A stretch of DNA of 64,000 bases from CAZEAP01 sp964510315 (GTDB lineage Bacteria; Planctomycetota; Brocadiia; SM23-32): assembly GCA_964510315.1 (NCBI GenBank), contig CAZEAP010000008.1, positions 1 to 64,000 of the forward strand. The letters are read 5' to 3'. Numbering within the stretch: position 1 is the first letter of the stretch; the number at the start of each line of letters is the position of its first letter. Below the pieces are notes generated by a model, which saw nothing but the letters and a program-made list of their open reading frames with translations, ran no database searches and was not told the DNA's origin. A program made the position numbers and the translations under genes. Shown here piece after piece: positions 46,301 through 61,300 of the stretch.

Positions 46301-49300
46301 CGGGCAGGCCGTCGGCCCGATACGTCAACGTGCTCCCGGCGTCCGGGTCCTGGGCGGTCACCTGGAAGCTCACCGGCTGGCCCAGAGCAACCGCGTAGTC
46401 CCGCACCTGGACGGTCGGCGGCCGGTTGACGTTGACCACCCGGATTTCCATCCTCATGCTATCGGTGAGGCCGTCGGGGTCCCGGACCGAGAACTCGACG
46501 GGATAGACGCCCGCCTGCTCGAAGGTGGGCGTCCACTGGAAGGAGCCGGTGGCCTCGTCGAGCACGGCTCCTGAGGGGGCTCCCGACAGGATGGCGAACG
46601 TGAGATCGTCGCCGTCCACGTCGGCCGCGGAGAGGGCGAAGTTGATCGCCTGCCCTTCGGCCCCGGACACCGGCCGGCGGGGCTGCAGCACGGGGGCCTG
46701 GTTGGTGTTCAGGACGGTGACGGAGATCGTCTCCGAATCGGAACTGTGCCCGTCGGTCACTCCGAGTGCGATCCCCGGGTATGTGCCCGCGCCGAACATG
46801 CCCGGCGTCCAGCTCAGCACGCCCGCGGCGGGGTCGAAGGCGGCGTTCGCGGGAATGCCGGATGCCGTATGGCTGAGGGTGTCGCCATCGGGATCGGAGG
46901 CCCCGAGCGCCACTACGAGTTCCTCGCCCTCCTGCACTACCTGGTCGCCCACGGGGTCCAGGGCGGGGGCGGCGTTGCTTCCGCGGACGACGATCTGGAC
47001 TGCCCTCTCGTCGCTCATGACCTCCGCGGGGTCGCCGTTTCCGCTGTCGGTCACCCGGAAGCTCACCTGGTGGGTTCCCAGGTCGCGGACGCCGGGAGTC
47101 CAGGCGACCTCCGCGGTGCCGTAGACGCTCCCCTCCGAGAGGGTCATGCCCGCGGGCATGTCCACGCCCGTAAAGGTCAGCGGGTCCTCGTCCACGTCGG
47201 AGACGCCGAGGGTGAACTCGATGGTCTCGTCCACCACGGCCACCTTCGGCCCGAGGTAGGCCATGTGGGGTGGCTCGTTGGGGGAGTCCACGGAGACAAC
47301 GAAGCTCCAGGAGTCGGAGAGCACCGCGTACTCGCCCCCGCCGTCCCCGTCGTCGGTCGCCCTCAGGGCGATGGTCCAGTCTCCGCGGTCACCCACGCCG
47401 GGGCTGAAGATGAAGGTGCCGGTTCCGTCGCCGTTGTCAACGAAGTCCGCGAAATCCGGCAGGTCGTAGCCCGCGATGGCTCCGGTGGCGTTCAAGGTGA
47501 GGGGGTTCCCATCGGGGTCTGAGGCCTGGACGGCCAGCTCGACGGTCTCCCCCCGGTTGAGCTGCTGGTTGAGGACCGGCGTTATCTCCGGAGCCCGGTT
47601 CCGGTTCCGCACCGTGATGGGCACCGAGACCGTGGAGAACAGTGGCACGCCGGTTCCATCGCCGCCGTCGGTTGCCGTGAACTCGGCCGTGTAATCGCCG
47701 GCCGCATTGAAGTCGGGTGTCCACTCGAAGACGGCGGTTGTTGAATCGAACTGCGCGCCGGGCGGCAGATTCGCAGCGCTGTAGGTGACCGTTGCCTCGG
47801 TGCCCAGCGCCGGCGTGAGCGTGTCGTCGGGCAGGCGTTCCTGCGGCTCGTACAGCGGATTGTCCGGGTCGAACGCGAAGGCCCGGAACCTGAGCTTCTC
47901 GCCCTCGATTGCTTCCCAGGCCCCGAGACGTTCAAAGACGGGGGCGGCGTTGACGTTGGTCACCGTGATGGTTATCGGCTCCGTGGCGGCCAGTTCCCCG
48001 TCGCTCGCGCTGAAGAAGAACTCGTGAACGCCGGCCTCACAGTAGGCGGGCGTCCACTCGAAGAGCCCCGTGTCCGGATGCAGCGTGGCCGTGCCGGGCA
48101 GGCCCTGGCTGGAGAACGTCACCGGATCCCCGTCCGGGTCGACGGCGGAAAGCGGTATCCGTACGTCGTCCCCTTCCCGAACGGTTCTGTCGGCCGGCGG
48201 TTTGAGCAGGGGGGCCTGGTTCGTCTCGGCCACGAGGACGGTGGTCTGCCGGCGGGCGCTGGAGATGCCGTCGCTCACGGTGAACGTGACGCCTTCATAG
48301 GTGCCGGCGCTCTGGGGGCCGGGCGTCCAGACCAGCGCGCGCAGAGCCTTGTCGAAGGTGGCGCCCGGCGGAAGGTTGTTCGCCCAGAAGGTGAGTGGGT
48401 CTCCTTCCGGATCGGAAGCCGAGACACGCAGCACCATTCCCTGCTGCTCGGCCCCATGGACCTCTTCGGGAAGCGGAGTGAATGCGGGCGGCTGGTTCCC
48501 GCCGGCCACCCGGATGGTGAACTCCTGCTCCCCGCAGCCGCCGATGGGATCGTAGGCCCGCAGCAGCACCTCCGCCTCGGCGGGGCTCTCGGCGGTGGGT
48601 GCCCAGGTCAGAAGGCCGGTGTCGGGATCGAGGCTCATTCCGGCGGGGGCTTCGTAGAGCAGGTAGGTCACCGTCGAGCCGTCCGGGTCCTCCGCGACCG
48701 CCTGATAGCCGTATGCCTCCCCGGCGGTGGCGCGCCGTTGCGGCATAGACTCGAAGCGGGGGGCTTCGTTGGGATATGGCAGCACCCAGACGCCGTGTTC
48801 GAAGGAGGGCCGCTCGGAGCCGGGGTTGCTGATGGTGAGGGTCTGTCCGGTCGTGCTCTGGCCGGCCGCCAGTCGGCCGTCGGGGGGCAGGCTCCCGCTG
48901 AGGTCAACCAGCCAGAAATCCTCCTGGGACTCTGCCTCCAACGGGGTGCCCTGGAAATGCTTCGCCGGGTCCAGCACCAGCAGCATCGGCAGCAGGAGAT
49001 CCCGGCCGCCGGTGTTGGTCACCGTGACGTCGTAGGAGACGGTCTCCCCGTCGCGGTCGGAGCGCACGGCGACGAACTCCATCTCGCAGAAAGCGGAGAA
49101 CTCTGTAACGGCCGTGAACGGGACGGTATGGACCTGCTCCATTCGGACTTCCTCGGCGCTTCGCAGGCCCTCCAACACGTGGAGTTCGAACTCGCCCGGC
49201 GGCAGGGCCTCCAACTGCAGCATGGCCGTCCGGCTGTCGGGGTCGTAGCTCACCGAATCGAGGGGGATGGCCGCTCTGCCCTCGGTCATCAGGCCGTAGT

Positions 49301-52300
49301 AGGTCGGGTTCAGCACAGAGCCCGGCTCCATGTTGCCGCCGACGAACATGTCGCGGTCGAACGTTACGGTGACCATCGAGCGGGGCAGGGCCACGACGGC
49401 GTTGGCAGGCGGGTTGGTATAGGCGACCTCCGGGGCGGCCAACGGCTGCAGCACGTCCACCTGATGGGACTGGCTCAGCAGGACGCGGCCGTCCGAGGTG
49501 GTTCTGACCACGTCCCCCCGGCTCCCGCCGCCCGCCACGGTCACCCGGCGGAGCGTGGCCGGGTCCACCATGGTCAACTTACCGCCTTCGCCGGCCGGCC
49601 CCATGTTGTGGCTGATGAAGAGCAGCCCTTCCAGGTCCGTGCCGGGGCGGCCGAAGGCGAGAGAATCGACGGGGCTGTCGAACTCCAGCATCATGTGGGC
49701 TTCGGCCTCCGCGTCGAACTTCACCACGCCGCCTCGAGCGGGCCAGAGCGCCGCCCACAGCTCCCCCTGGGGGCTGAAGGCCATGTTGCCGACGCGGACA
49801 TCGCTGAAGTGAGTCAGGCCGCCGTCCGCAGGGTCGAACGTCTCTATCCCCTCCCCGGAGGAGATGTAAATCAACCCGTCGGGGCCGACGGCGAGAGTCT
49901 GGGTAAGGCCGTCGCCGAACTCCGCGAGGACCCCGCCGGTGGCCGGATCGAGTTGGAGCAGGGGGCCGCCGCCGGTTGCCGCCCACAGCCGGCCCTCTGC
50001 GTCGAGGGCCATGTCGTAAACCGGATAGGGGAGGGCGGCCAGTGCTTCGCCGGTGGAGCCGCCGTCGAAGGGCACCCGGTAGAGCTGCGCTCGGTCGCGT
50101 CCGCCGCTGGCCAGCACCGACCCGTCGGCGAGTTCGACGATCGCCATCGGGCCAATGCCCGCGTGGCTCCGGGGGATTCCCGTGGCGAAGGCGTGCGCGC
50201 CGAACGGCCGCAGCACGGTGTCGAACTCCGAGGGGGCCGACAGCGGCTCGGCGGCGGGGATGCCGAGTTCCGCCGACAGGAACAGGGGGTTCGTCGAGGG
50301 TTGCGGGTCGGGATCGGGGGCGCGGCCGGGGTCCGGCGCGGTGGTTGCGGACACGTCGGGAAGAGCGCCGAGATTGGCCCCGGAATCGTCGTCCGGAACT
50401 TCCGTTCCGGAGGGAGGCTGCTCCTGGTTTCCTGCGTTATCGGTGGCCAGGACCAGGAACTCGTGGGTGTGGCCGGGCTCACCGTTGTAGACGGCCGAGG
50501 TCTCGCTCGTCTGCTGGAGCCACATCTGGAAGGGAGCCCCGTCCTCGGAGAGATAGACGGTGGCGTGCTTAACCCCGGAGCCCCCCTGGTCATCTGCGGA
50601 GGACCACTCCAGCAGGAAGTCGCTGCCCTGGGTGCCGAGCGGGGTGACGTCGAGTTGAGTGGTCGGGGCGAGGCCGTCGACGGTGCAGAGGACCTCCCGG
50701 GTGTCCAGCGGCGGCAGGTTGTCGAAGAAAACGCGGGCGGATGCGGCGAGTTCCGTGCCGGTTGCCAGGCCCGGCTCCGGCCGGACGGTGTAGCTGACGA
50801 AACCGGCACCCCCGTTGTTCGCCCCGCCGGGGAGCAGCAGCCCGATGTTGGGGTCTTCAACGACCTGGCCGGTGTCGGGGTTGAGGGCCTGGAGCACCCA
50901 GCTCGCCGTGCCGGACGCCACGTCAACCCCGGCGCTGACCCGGAGGATGAAGCCCCTGCTCTGGGAGAAGTCGAAGTCACCCTGGAAGGTGGCCCGGTTG
51001 CCGGGGATGTGGACCTGGATGTCGCCGACCTGCAGGTCCCCCAGGCGGAACAGTCCGGCGTGCAGGTCGGCGTCCAGCTCCGTCACGATCTGCATCTCGT
51101 GCACGGCGGAGCCGGCCGGGTTCTCCAACTCTACGGTATAGGGATAGGGAAGGCCGACGGGCACCATGTCGGCGGCGCCGTATCCGACGGGTCCGGTGAG
51201 GGAGACATAATCGCTGCCCGTACCGGCCTGACCCAGGTAGTCTGCGAACGGCAGCGCTGCCACCGGCACGAGGAGCGGCTGCCGGGGGTTAACCTCGATT
51301 TCGAACCATTGAAAGTGTGTGGGGTGAGAAAGGCCGAGGTCGTAGTCCGCTCGCTCGGGGACATTGTGGTTGGAGGGGGAACCGCAGGTCAGTTCGTCGT
51401 CGTGCCCGTACCAGTGACGCACCTTCTGGAAGAAGCCGGCCAGGTCACCATCGGTGATGATCTGGTCCCCGGCGGGTCCGGCGAGGACGCCGCTGCTGAG
51501 GGTGCCCATCAGGCTGACCACTGCCGGGTCCTCTCGGGCCGGAGGGGCCCGCGTGGTGGGCCTTAGCAGGCCGGCGTCCTCGAGGGCCGCCAGATACAGC
51601 GTTGTCCACTGGTCGGCGTCCGCGGCCAGCACGGTGAGGGCCTGCGAAGCGGTGTTGTCCGCCAGAATCTGTTCCCGCAGATGGAGCGCCTCTTCGGTCT
51701 GCCGGGCGACGAATTCATGCCGCGTGACGGCGGTGGCGGCGGCAAGGACCTCGAAGCGCCAGGGCTCCATTAGAAGCATCGCACCCGGATGCTCCTCCAG
51801 GTAATCCCGCACGCCGGGCAGCGTCTCCGCGGTGAACGTCCTTCCCACGTAACCGGTCGTCGGCAGGTCCACCACGTAGCCCGGGGCCAGGTTCCATCCC
51901 GTCGTGTTCACCTCGTGGGCCAGCGCAGCCCACGGGAGGTCCTCCAGGCCACCGCCCGGGGGCTCGTTGAGGAGGCTCGAATCGAGGGCGACCCAGGGCG
52001 TGTCCCTGCCGAGAAGAGACGAAGCCTGGGGACAGGGACCATACTCTGGCAGGCCGAATTCGAAGAAAGCGTAGGGCGTATCCAGGTTGGAGCGGCTCCC
52101 GATGGAGAAGCCGTACAGCCCGGTCGCCCCAGTGCCGAGCTGCGCGGGACCGCCGAGGCCTACGGTGACGTCCGGCTCGACGGCCCGCTCCACCAGGTAG
52201 CGGTAGGGCACGACGGCCTCGGCTCCGTCCGGGTTGATGACCTTAACGTCATAGAGCCCGTGGGGGGCGCCGGCCAGATCGAACACCGCCACGATCTTCG

Positions 52301-55300
52301 TGGCGTCGGTGACTTCCCAGCTCACCGGTTCGTATTCGGCGAAGCCCGGCCGGACGAGTTTGACCGCCGCGTCCGGGTCGAACTGCGCGCCCCGGATGAT
52401 GGTCGTTACGTAGCGGCCTTCCCCGCCGACGTCCGGGATGACCCCGGTTATGGCGAAGGGAAGAAGCTCCGCCGTGACCGTTACCGGCGTGTCCTGGGCC
52501 GGTTCGTCGTAGCCGTGCAGCAGGACGTAGTACGTGCCGAGTTCCGTGCTTGGGATGACGGCCGTCTGGTTGGCTTTCAGCGAGCCCTCGTAGGCGGCGT
52601 CGTAGTCGGTGCCCGTGGGCACGTCGGCGTGCCGGAGGAACAGCTCGTGGGTCGCGCCCTGTTCCCGGCAGTTCAGAGTCACCTGTAGGGTCTCGCCGTG
52701 CTCCACCTCCACGCGGTACAGGCGGTACTGGCCGCTGCTCAGTGTGGTCTCGAAGGGAACGCCGAGTTGCAGGGCTTCCACCGAGACGTCCAGAGCGTCG
52801 GCGGAGACGCGGCGATTGTTGCCCTCGTCGGTGCCCTCGTAGACCTCATCGAAGATGTCGGCCCGGACGATGACCCGCCACTGGCCTGCGGCCACCGGCG
52901 GCAGCTCCGTCTCCAGCGTGGCGCTGTAGGAAGCTCCGACCGGGAGATTCCCGGAGGAGTCCGCTCCCTCCGCGCGGCCCAGGAGCGTGTCGTGAATGTC
53001 CCAGGCGCCGTCGGTCGAGAGGTAGACGGCGTCGCGCCATCGGGCCCCCTGGATCGGGTTCGTCCCCTTGTTCTCCACAGTCCACTCGACGGTGACGGGG
53101 CTGCCCGACTGTGCCGAGGGAGGCAGGCTGACCTCGCTCACCTGCAGGTCGGAAGGTGGGGGCAGTTCGACGATCAACGGCTGCGGGCTCACACCGATGT
53201 TGTTCCCCTCATTCTCGCCCTCGAATACGTTCCCGAAAGGGCTGTCGCTGCCCAGGAGGGCGTCGGTGACGACGAACGCGTAATAGGGCCCGGAAAGGCC
53301 GTGACGGACTTTCAACCCGGTCGCCGTTTTCTGATGGCTTTCCCCGGGGGCGCGGCTGCCCGTGTGCCCGACCTGCCCAAGGCAGGTATCCGTCCGGATG
53401 TCCAGAAACTCGTCGCGGGATAGGTAGATCAGGTCATGCCAGGAGCTGTGCTGCACGGGAACGGCGCCGGCGCCCAGGTTGGTGACCGAGTAAGTCAGGT
53501 CGAACTTCTGGTTGGCCAGCACGCGGTCGGGGATGTCTATGGAGGTTACCTGGAGGTCCGGCGGCTCGGTAAGAATAACCGAAATCGGGAGGGCTTCGAT
53601 GTTATTCCCCTCGTCCCGGTACTCGTGAACTTTCCCCATCACCTGGTCACCGTCACCGCCCGGCAGTCCGGGTCCTCGAGGCGGTGTCGGTCCGGAGCGG
53701 TTGGAGTCCGTGAAGACAAGCAGATAGTATTCGCCTTCCGCCTCGTAAGGCAGCGAGACGCTCAGGCTGCAATCCAGCGACTCGCCGGGCTGCAGCTCTC
53801 CACCCCTCGAGAGCCTTCCCAATTGATAGTCATTGTCGTCCAGGGAGGGATCACGGGACAGGTAGACGCGGTCGGACCAGCGCGATGGCCAATAATTCTC
53901 CGCCGTTGCCACGCGTGTGCCGGCGTTCTCGATGGTCCAGGAGACTTCGACCGATCCGCCGGAGTAGTGGGGCCCGGCGGTGAGGTTGGCCTCGCTGATC
54001 CGAACGTCGGGTTCGCGATAGATCACCTCGGTGGGTGCGGAGGCGAGGTTGTTGGAGGTGTCTTCGAAAGCGTTTTGTTTGAAGTGCTTGAGCAGGGAGC
54101 GATTGTTCTCGGCCGCCAGAGCGTCGGATGGGTTGCGGTAGGAGTGGGGATGTACCAGCGATTTCGCCGCTGCGTTGGTGTAGACGTAAACATACCACTC
54201 TCCCTCCACTCCCCGCGGGATGTCGATCTCGGCCGCTTCGGTGTAGCTCTCGCCGGCTCCGAGAGGGGACGGCTGATCGTGTATGACTTCCGCGGCCACT
54301 TGCCGTCTGTCCTGGGAGTTCCACCAGGGCGCTCCCAGGCTCAGCTTCGGATCTTTGGAGAGATACACGAGGTCGCGCCAGCAGCGCGTCTCGTCCCAGA
54401 CGCCGGCGCCGACGTTTTCCACCGTCCATTCCACGGTGACGGTGTCGCCGGAGAAATTGGTGGAGGGCAGTTGGATTGAACTCACCTGCAGGTCCGTGGG
54501 TGCTCGCGTGACGGTGCCGGGGCCGGCGAGCACGTTGTTGTCCCAGTTCGACTCTCCCCACCCGGGCTCTGCTGAGAAGGAGCGCGGCGGGTTCACGGCA
54601 GCCTCCACGAGGACGTGGGACCCGAAGGCGGCCGGGTTGAGATGGAAGGTGGATTCTCCGCTGCAGCTCTGGCCCGGCTCCAGGTCCTCCGGAAGGCCTT
54701 CCGATCCCAGGCTGTGCCAGGTTCGCCGCTCATAGACGGGCTCTTCGGTGAGGTAGAAGCGGAGGTCCCAGTATTTGGACGCCAGGGGTGCGGTTCCCTG
54801 GTTCTCGACGGTCCACTCGACCGTTGTCTCCTCGCCCGCCTCGGCGTGGGGCGCGGTGGTCACCGAAGTGACCGCGATGTCGGGGACCGAGACAAGGACC
54901 GCGATCGGACGGCCCTTGTAGTTGTTGTTGTCCGGCTCGTGGGGGTCGTCGGGGTTGGTGTTGGCGGCCAGCGTTTCCTCGACCACCGCGTCGTAGGCGT
55001 CGCACCAGGGCGTGATGTAATAGGTGCCGGACTGAAAGCCCGGGACGTCATCGTCGCTTCCGAGTTCGGCGGGTGTGGGCAGGCGCACCGACGCTTCCCG
55101 CTGGTAACTCTCCCCCACCGGGAGGGAGCCCTCGTGCTCGAATCTCTTCAGCAGTATGCTGCCCCGGTGGGAAGTGGGCTTGGTCGGTTCGCGGGTCAGG
55201 TAGACCGCGTCGGTCCAGCCGTCCACGTAAGTCTCCCCCAGGCCCAGGTTGGTCACCGTGTACTGAACGGTGATCACCTCGAGGGAAGTCGCCTGGTCGG

Positions 55301-58300
55301 GGGCGGCCACGTCCCCGGTAACCAGGTCGGGCGGGGGCAGGGGGATGACCTCGATGGGGACGGCCAGAGTGTTGTTGCCCTCCCGGGGGAATTCGTCTAC
55401 GACTTTGTGGGCGTCGGTCTCTACCAGCAGGAACATCTCCCCCCGCATGTGCTTCGGGATGGCCATGGCTCCGGTCTCGGTCATGTATGCCTCGTCGGGC
55501 GCCAGAGCGGCGGCGTTCCCGAACGATCCGAGAGGGGTATCGTCGCCACCGTACTGCTCGTCGAAGGACAGATAGACTCTGTCCTCCCAGTGGGGCGTCG
55601 TGGTCGAGGCCGAGCCCCGGTTCACCACGGCAAACTCCGCCGAAACCGTGCCGCCGGCCTGGACGCTGTCCGGGGCGGTGATGGATTGGACCTGCAGGTC
55701 CGGAAGCGGAGGCACGTTCACCTGCATCGTCTGGTCGTCGAGGCTGAGATTGTTGTCGGTCTCCGGCTCATAAAGCAGTCGTCCGCCCGTCGTGTAGTCT
55801 CTTGCGTTGGTCTCGACCGCCACGCGGAACTGCCCCTCTTCGATGCGCTCGGGGAGGCGCAACTGCTCGTACCGGGTATAGGACTGGCCCGCCGGGAGGC
55901 CGTCGGTGTAGTAGAATCCGCCTCTGCCGGGTATGGCTTTCCATGCCTCCCAATTGCCGTCAAGGTCCACCAGGTGCACCCAATCGCACCAGAGCCCGGT
56001 CGTCTCGCCCGTCCCCGTGTTGGTGACCGTCCAGGAGATGTCGACGGTGGTTCCGGCATCCGCCTGGGAAGGCGCCACGATGTCGGTGACCACCAGGTCG
56101 GGCGGGGGCGGGGAGGTAATCTCTATCGGGCCCGTCACAAGCGTGTTGTTGTCGTCGTGAGTCGACTCGAAGGGACCTCCGGTTGTGACCGAGACGTAGT
56201 AACTGCCCGCGGCGACATCCGGCTGGATCCGCAGCTCCGCCGTCCGCGCGTAGCTGCCCCCGACCGCCAGAACGCCCTGGTGGTCGACGGTTCGCAGCCA
56301 CACGGCGATGGGCGTGCCGTCCGGCTCGGAGCTGAGGGCAACCCGGTCGCCCCAATCGGCCGTGTCCGTGGCCGCGATGCCCTGATTTTCCACCATCCAG
56401 GAGACCGTCAGGTCCTGTCCGGTCTCTGCGGTGGCCGGCGCGTCCACCGAGGTCACCACCAGGTCCGCATAGGGCTTCCCGGTGATCTCGACGGTGTGGG
56501 GCGGTTCGGCGGCGTTGTTCGCTTCCTGTTCGCCCTCGTGGACCGCCTCGTGGAAATCGGCGATCACGAACACGTGGTACTTCCCGGAGGCGGCCAGCCC
56601 GAAGGGGTGGTCGCCGGCCGCCCCGGGCATGCAGTAAACCTCCTCGCTCCGGGTGTAACTTTCGCCCGGTTCCAGCTTGCCTGTCCGGACGAACTCTCCC
56701 AGCACCACATCGTCATCATTGCCCGTGAACTCATCGGAGCTGGCCACTACAGCATCGGTCCACTGGCCGACGCGTGAGCCGGTCGAGCCGGAGTTCGTCA
56801 CGCGCCAACCAGCGGTGAACCTTGCCGGCTCCCCGACCACGAGCGTCGGCGCCGTCACCTGCGAAGCCACGAGGTCGGCGGAGGTCAGCAGAATCGGCGC
56901 GGCGACGACGTTGTCGGTGCGGTCGGTCTCCGGCTGGTCCTCGCTGCCGTTGGCCACAAACAGGAGGAACCTGTCGCCGGTTCCCGTGTTGGGTACATCG
57001 AACTCAACCGTAGAGGTATAGCTCGCACCGGGGGCAAGGGGGTTGTGGTCGCCCGCCCATTCCGCCTGGACCCGCTCGTCGTGCCAATCAAGGGCGTCGT
57101 CGTCGGAGAAGTAGATATGGTCGAACCAGCCGACCACGGTCTCCGCACTACCCGCGTTGGCCACCGTCCAGGAGAGTTGTATGCTCTCTCCCAGCTCTGC
57201 GGAAGCCGGTGCGAGGGGGTCGGAGACCGTCAGGTCGGGGCTGTCGATTTCCAGGGGCAGGGCGCGGATGTTGTTCGACGCATCGATCTCCGGCTGATCC
57301 GTCCCGTAGTCGGCGTAGAGGAGGATGTAGCGGTTGCCCACGGCGGTGTCGGGTATGATCACGTCCAGCTCGACGGTATAGCTCGTCCCGGCGGCCAGCG
57401 GCGTGTAATCTCCGGTCGGCTTCTCGGCGATGAGCGTAGCGCCGGTGGTGGATGTAGTGTCGGAGATGAGAATGCCGTCGGTCCAGTCGGCCATCGCGGC
57501 CACGCCGCCCTGGTTGGTAACGGTCCAGGAAAGCGTCACCGTCTCGCCCAGCACCGCGCAGGTCGGCGCGTCGGCATGGGAGACGGTCAGGTCCGGCGCG
57601 TCCAGGGAGATCTCCAGCATCTGTGCGTTGTTGGTTTCGTCCGTTTCGATGTGGTCATCCGCGGAGTCGGCGGCAAAGAAAAGGTAGTAATCTCCCCGGT
57701 CGACGAGGGGGAGGGTCACGGTGGCGTCCACCGAGTAGTCATCGCCGACCGGCAGGGGGGCCTGGCTGGAGATCGGCTCGTGGTGGATGGGCGTGTCGTC
57801 GTCGTCCAGCACCGCGTTATCGCTGAGGTAAACGGTGTCCGTCCACGGATCGGCAGCCTCGGCGGTCCCCTGGTTGCCGGCGGACCAGGAGACGTCGATG
57901 GGGCCGCCGATCAGCCCGAAGCCCGGTGCCGTGGCGGAGTGCATCGCCAGATCGGCTCCCGTGATCTCTATGGGGCGTGCCAGCAGGTTGTTGCCCTCGT
58001 CGACTTCGGCCTGTTCGTCGTCCACGTCGGCAACGAACAGCAGGTACTGGCTGCCGGCCGGGAAGGAGGGAAGTACGACGCTCTGGTAGATCGTGTAATG
58101 GTCGTCCGGCGCCAAAGGCGTGTGACCACCGGCCGCCCGGCGCAGGACTTCAGGGTCCGTGCCGGGGTCGAGCGCGGTGTCCTCCGAGAGGTAGACGGCG
58201 TCCTCCCAATCGGCCACCGCATCCAGTGCGCCCTGGTTGCGCACCCGCCAGGAGAGGTCGAACGGCTGCCCCAGGACGTTGGAGGCCGGGACGGTGGCGT

Positions 58301-61300
58301 CGAAGACCAGCAGGTCGGGGGCGCCCAGTTCGATGGGGTGGGCCAGCAGGTTGTTGTCGTCGTTCTCTTCGTTCTGCCAGTCGGCCCAATCCGCCGAGAA
58401 CAGGAGGTATTGGGTGCCGGTGCGGTCGGTGGGGATGGTTACGTCCCGTGTGATGACGTAACTGTCACCGGGGGCGAGCGGCGTCTGGTCCTGGATGTTC
58501 TCCTCGCCTATGACGTCGTCGACGATGTGGAGGATGTCGTCATCGGAAATGTGGACGCTGTCCACCCAGTCCCTCACGGCCCATCCGGAGCCCTGGTTCT
58601 GGACCGTCCAGGAAACGGTCATCGTCTCTCCCGGCTGGCCGCCGGCGGGCGCGGTGGCTTCGGTCACGACCAGGTCCGGTCCGGAAAGGGTGATGGGCAG
58701 GGCCAGCAGGTTGTTGGTCTCGTCCGTCTCCGCTTCGGCCTCCTCCCCGTCGGCCACGAACAGCAGGTGCTGGTCGCCGATCCGGTCCACCGCAAGCTCC
58801 AGGTCGAGCGTGACGGTGTAGCTGTTCCCGGCGGCCAGGGGTGTGTTGGCGTCGGAGGGCTCTGAGGCCAGCAGTACGTCGCCCATACCCAGCGTGGTTC
58901 CCCATGACAGATAGACCTGATCGGCCCATTCGCCGAAAGTGGCGGTGTCGCCGGTGTTGCTGACGGTGAAGGAGGCCTGAATCGTCTCTCCCGTTACCGC
59001 CGAGGCGGGCGCAGTGGCTTCGGCCAGGACCAGGTCCGGCGCGCCGACCTGCAGGGGCACCGCCAGGACGTTGTTGTCCTCGTCCTCCTCGATCTGGTCT
59101 TCGCTCGCGTCGGCGCAGAACAGTAGATACTGTGCCCCGGCCCGGCCGGTCGGGAGGGTGACCTCCAGGGAAGCGGTGTAGCTTCCGCCCGCCGCCAGAG
59201 GGGTGTGCGGGTCCGCCGCGTAGGTGGTCAGGAGCGTGTCGGAGGTCGTTCTGCCGGAGTAGGCGGAGATGTAGACGCCGTCCGCCCAGTCGGCGGCCGC
59301 CTGCACGTCGCCCTGATTCTCCACGGTCCAGGAGACCGATATCGTGTCGCCCGCGACGGCATAGGCCGGAGCCACGGCGTCGGTCACCAGAAGGTCGGTC
59401 GCGCCGAGTGTGATGGACTCGAGGTCTGAGTTGTTGATCTCGTTGGTTTCGTTGACGTCCTCGCCGTCATCCGTAACGAAGAACAGGTAGTAGCTCCCGG
59501 AGGAGACGGCGGGAACTGTGGCCGACGCATCGATGGTGTAGGACGCGCCGGGGGCGAGGGGCGCCTGGTCGGAGATTGTCTCCTCCCAGATCTGCTGGTC
59601 GCCCCAGCTCAGACGCCAGTCCGAGGAAAGATAAACCGCGTCGTACCAGGGTCCGTTCGCCTCGGCGTTGCCCTTGTTCTCGACGGTCCAGGACAGATCG
59701 ATGACCCCTCCGATTACGGCCGAGGAGGGGGCGGTGGCGGCGGTGATGTCCAGGTCCACCCCGGTCACGTGGATGGGCAGCGCCATTACGTTGTTCCCCT
59801 CGTCGGTCTCGCCCAGGTGATCGCGACTGTCGGTCACGAAGAGCAGGTAGTGGGAGCCGAGGGAGACCGTGGGAATCTCGACCCACCGGTCCATGGTATA
59901 GCTCGATCCGGCGGGAAGAGGGCATGGGTCCGATATGTAGTACTCCTCCGCCTGGCGGTCGGAGTCGTCGAGGGTCGTGTCGTCGCTGACGTAGATGGCG
60001 TCGTACCAGCGAGTGGCCAGCGCGTCGTAGCTCGAATCGTTGGTCACCGTCCAGGAGACTGCGACGCTCTCCCCGATGACCGCCGAGGTGGGGGCATCGG
60101 CGTCGGTGAGAACCAGGTCGGGAGGCGTCAGGTCGATGCTTATCGCGAGCTGGTTGTTTGACTCGCCGGTTTCCGGCTCCCGGTCGTAGCGGTCCGTGTA
60201 GAAAACGAGGTAGGGCGATCCGGTCCAGTCGGTCGGAAGCGTGGCGTCCCTGGTGATGGTGTAGCTGGCCCCGGCGGCGAGGGGCGTCTGATCCACGATG
60301 TCTTCGCCGCTCAGGTTGCTGTCCCCGCGGTCGTACGTATCGTCTTCGGAGAGGTAGACCCGGTCATCCCAGTCCGCCTCCGCCGGCTCGGTTCCCTGGT
60401 TGGTCACCGTCCAGGATATCTGCACGGTCTCTCCGGGCATCGCTTCGGTGGGCGCGGCCGCGTCGGAGACGACCAGGTCCGGGCCGGAAAAACTGATGGG
60501 CAGTGCGAACGTGTTGTTCGTCTCGTCGGTCTCGCCCTGGTAGTTGCCCCAGTCCGAATAGAAAATGATGTAGTTGCTGCTCGCCACCTCCGAGATGGCG
60601 GTGATGGTCTCGGTCATCGTGTATTCGTCGCCCGGCGCGAGGGGGAAGTCCATGGCGTAGTAACTGCCGTAGAGGTAATCCCCGTCGTCATGAGTGCTGT
60701 CGGAGGAGAAGTGGACACCGTCGTTGACGAAGGAAGCCAGCGCGTCGACGCTGCCCTGGTTCGACACGGTCCAGGATACATCGAAGGATTCGCCCAGGAC
60801 GGCGGCGGTCGGCGCCGTGCCGGCACTCACGACCAGGTCCGGCCCGGCGACCTCGATCGGCAGGGCCAGGACGTTGTTGATCTCGTCGGTCTCGGCGTGC
60901 TCGGAGTCGGAGTCGGTCACAAAGAGCAGGTACCTGCTCCCCGGCGCAAAGTAATTCTGCAGGGTGCAACCGGTTGAGAGGTCGTAGGTGGCACCGGGGT
61001 CCAGCGGCGCGGCGGAGGCGGACGCATCCACCGTCGCGAGATAGTCGTCAACGGCGGGGTCGAACGCCGTGTCATCGGAGAGGAACACGCCGTCCGACCA
61101 CTGGCCCGCGGCCGCAACGGTCCCGTCATTCCGCGCCGTCCAGGAGACGTTGATGGTGTCTCCGAGGGTCGCCGTGCCGGGCGCGTTGGCCGAAGCGACG
61201 GTCAGGTCGGGGGCATGCACCTGGATCGGCACCGCCACCGTGTTGTTCGACCGGTCAACTTCCGGCTCAAAGCCCCCGTCGTCGGCCTGGAAGATCAGGT

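Noticed and set aside
48024..51566. A 1,180-codon plus-strand open frame
   Set aside because: It lies wholly antisense to the giant gene, has low-complexity Gly/Arg/Val/His composition and no recognisable domain; it is a GC-rich codon shadow.
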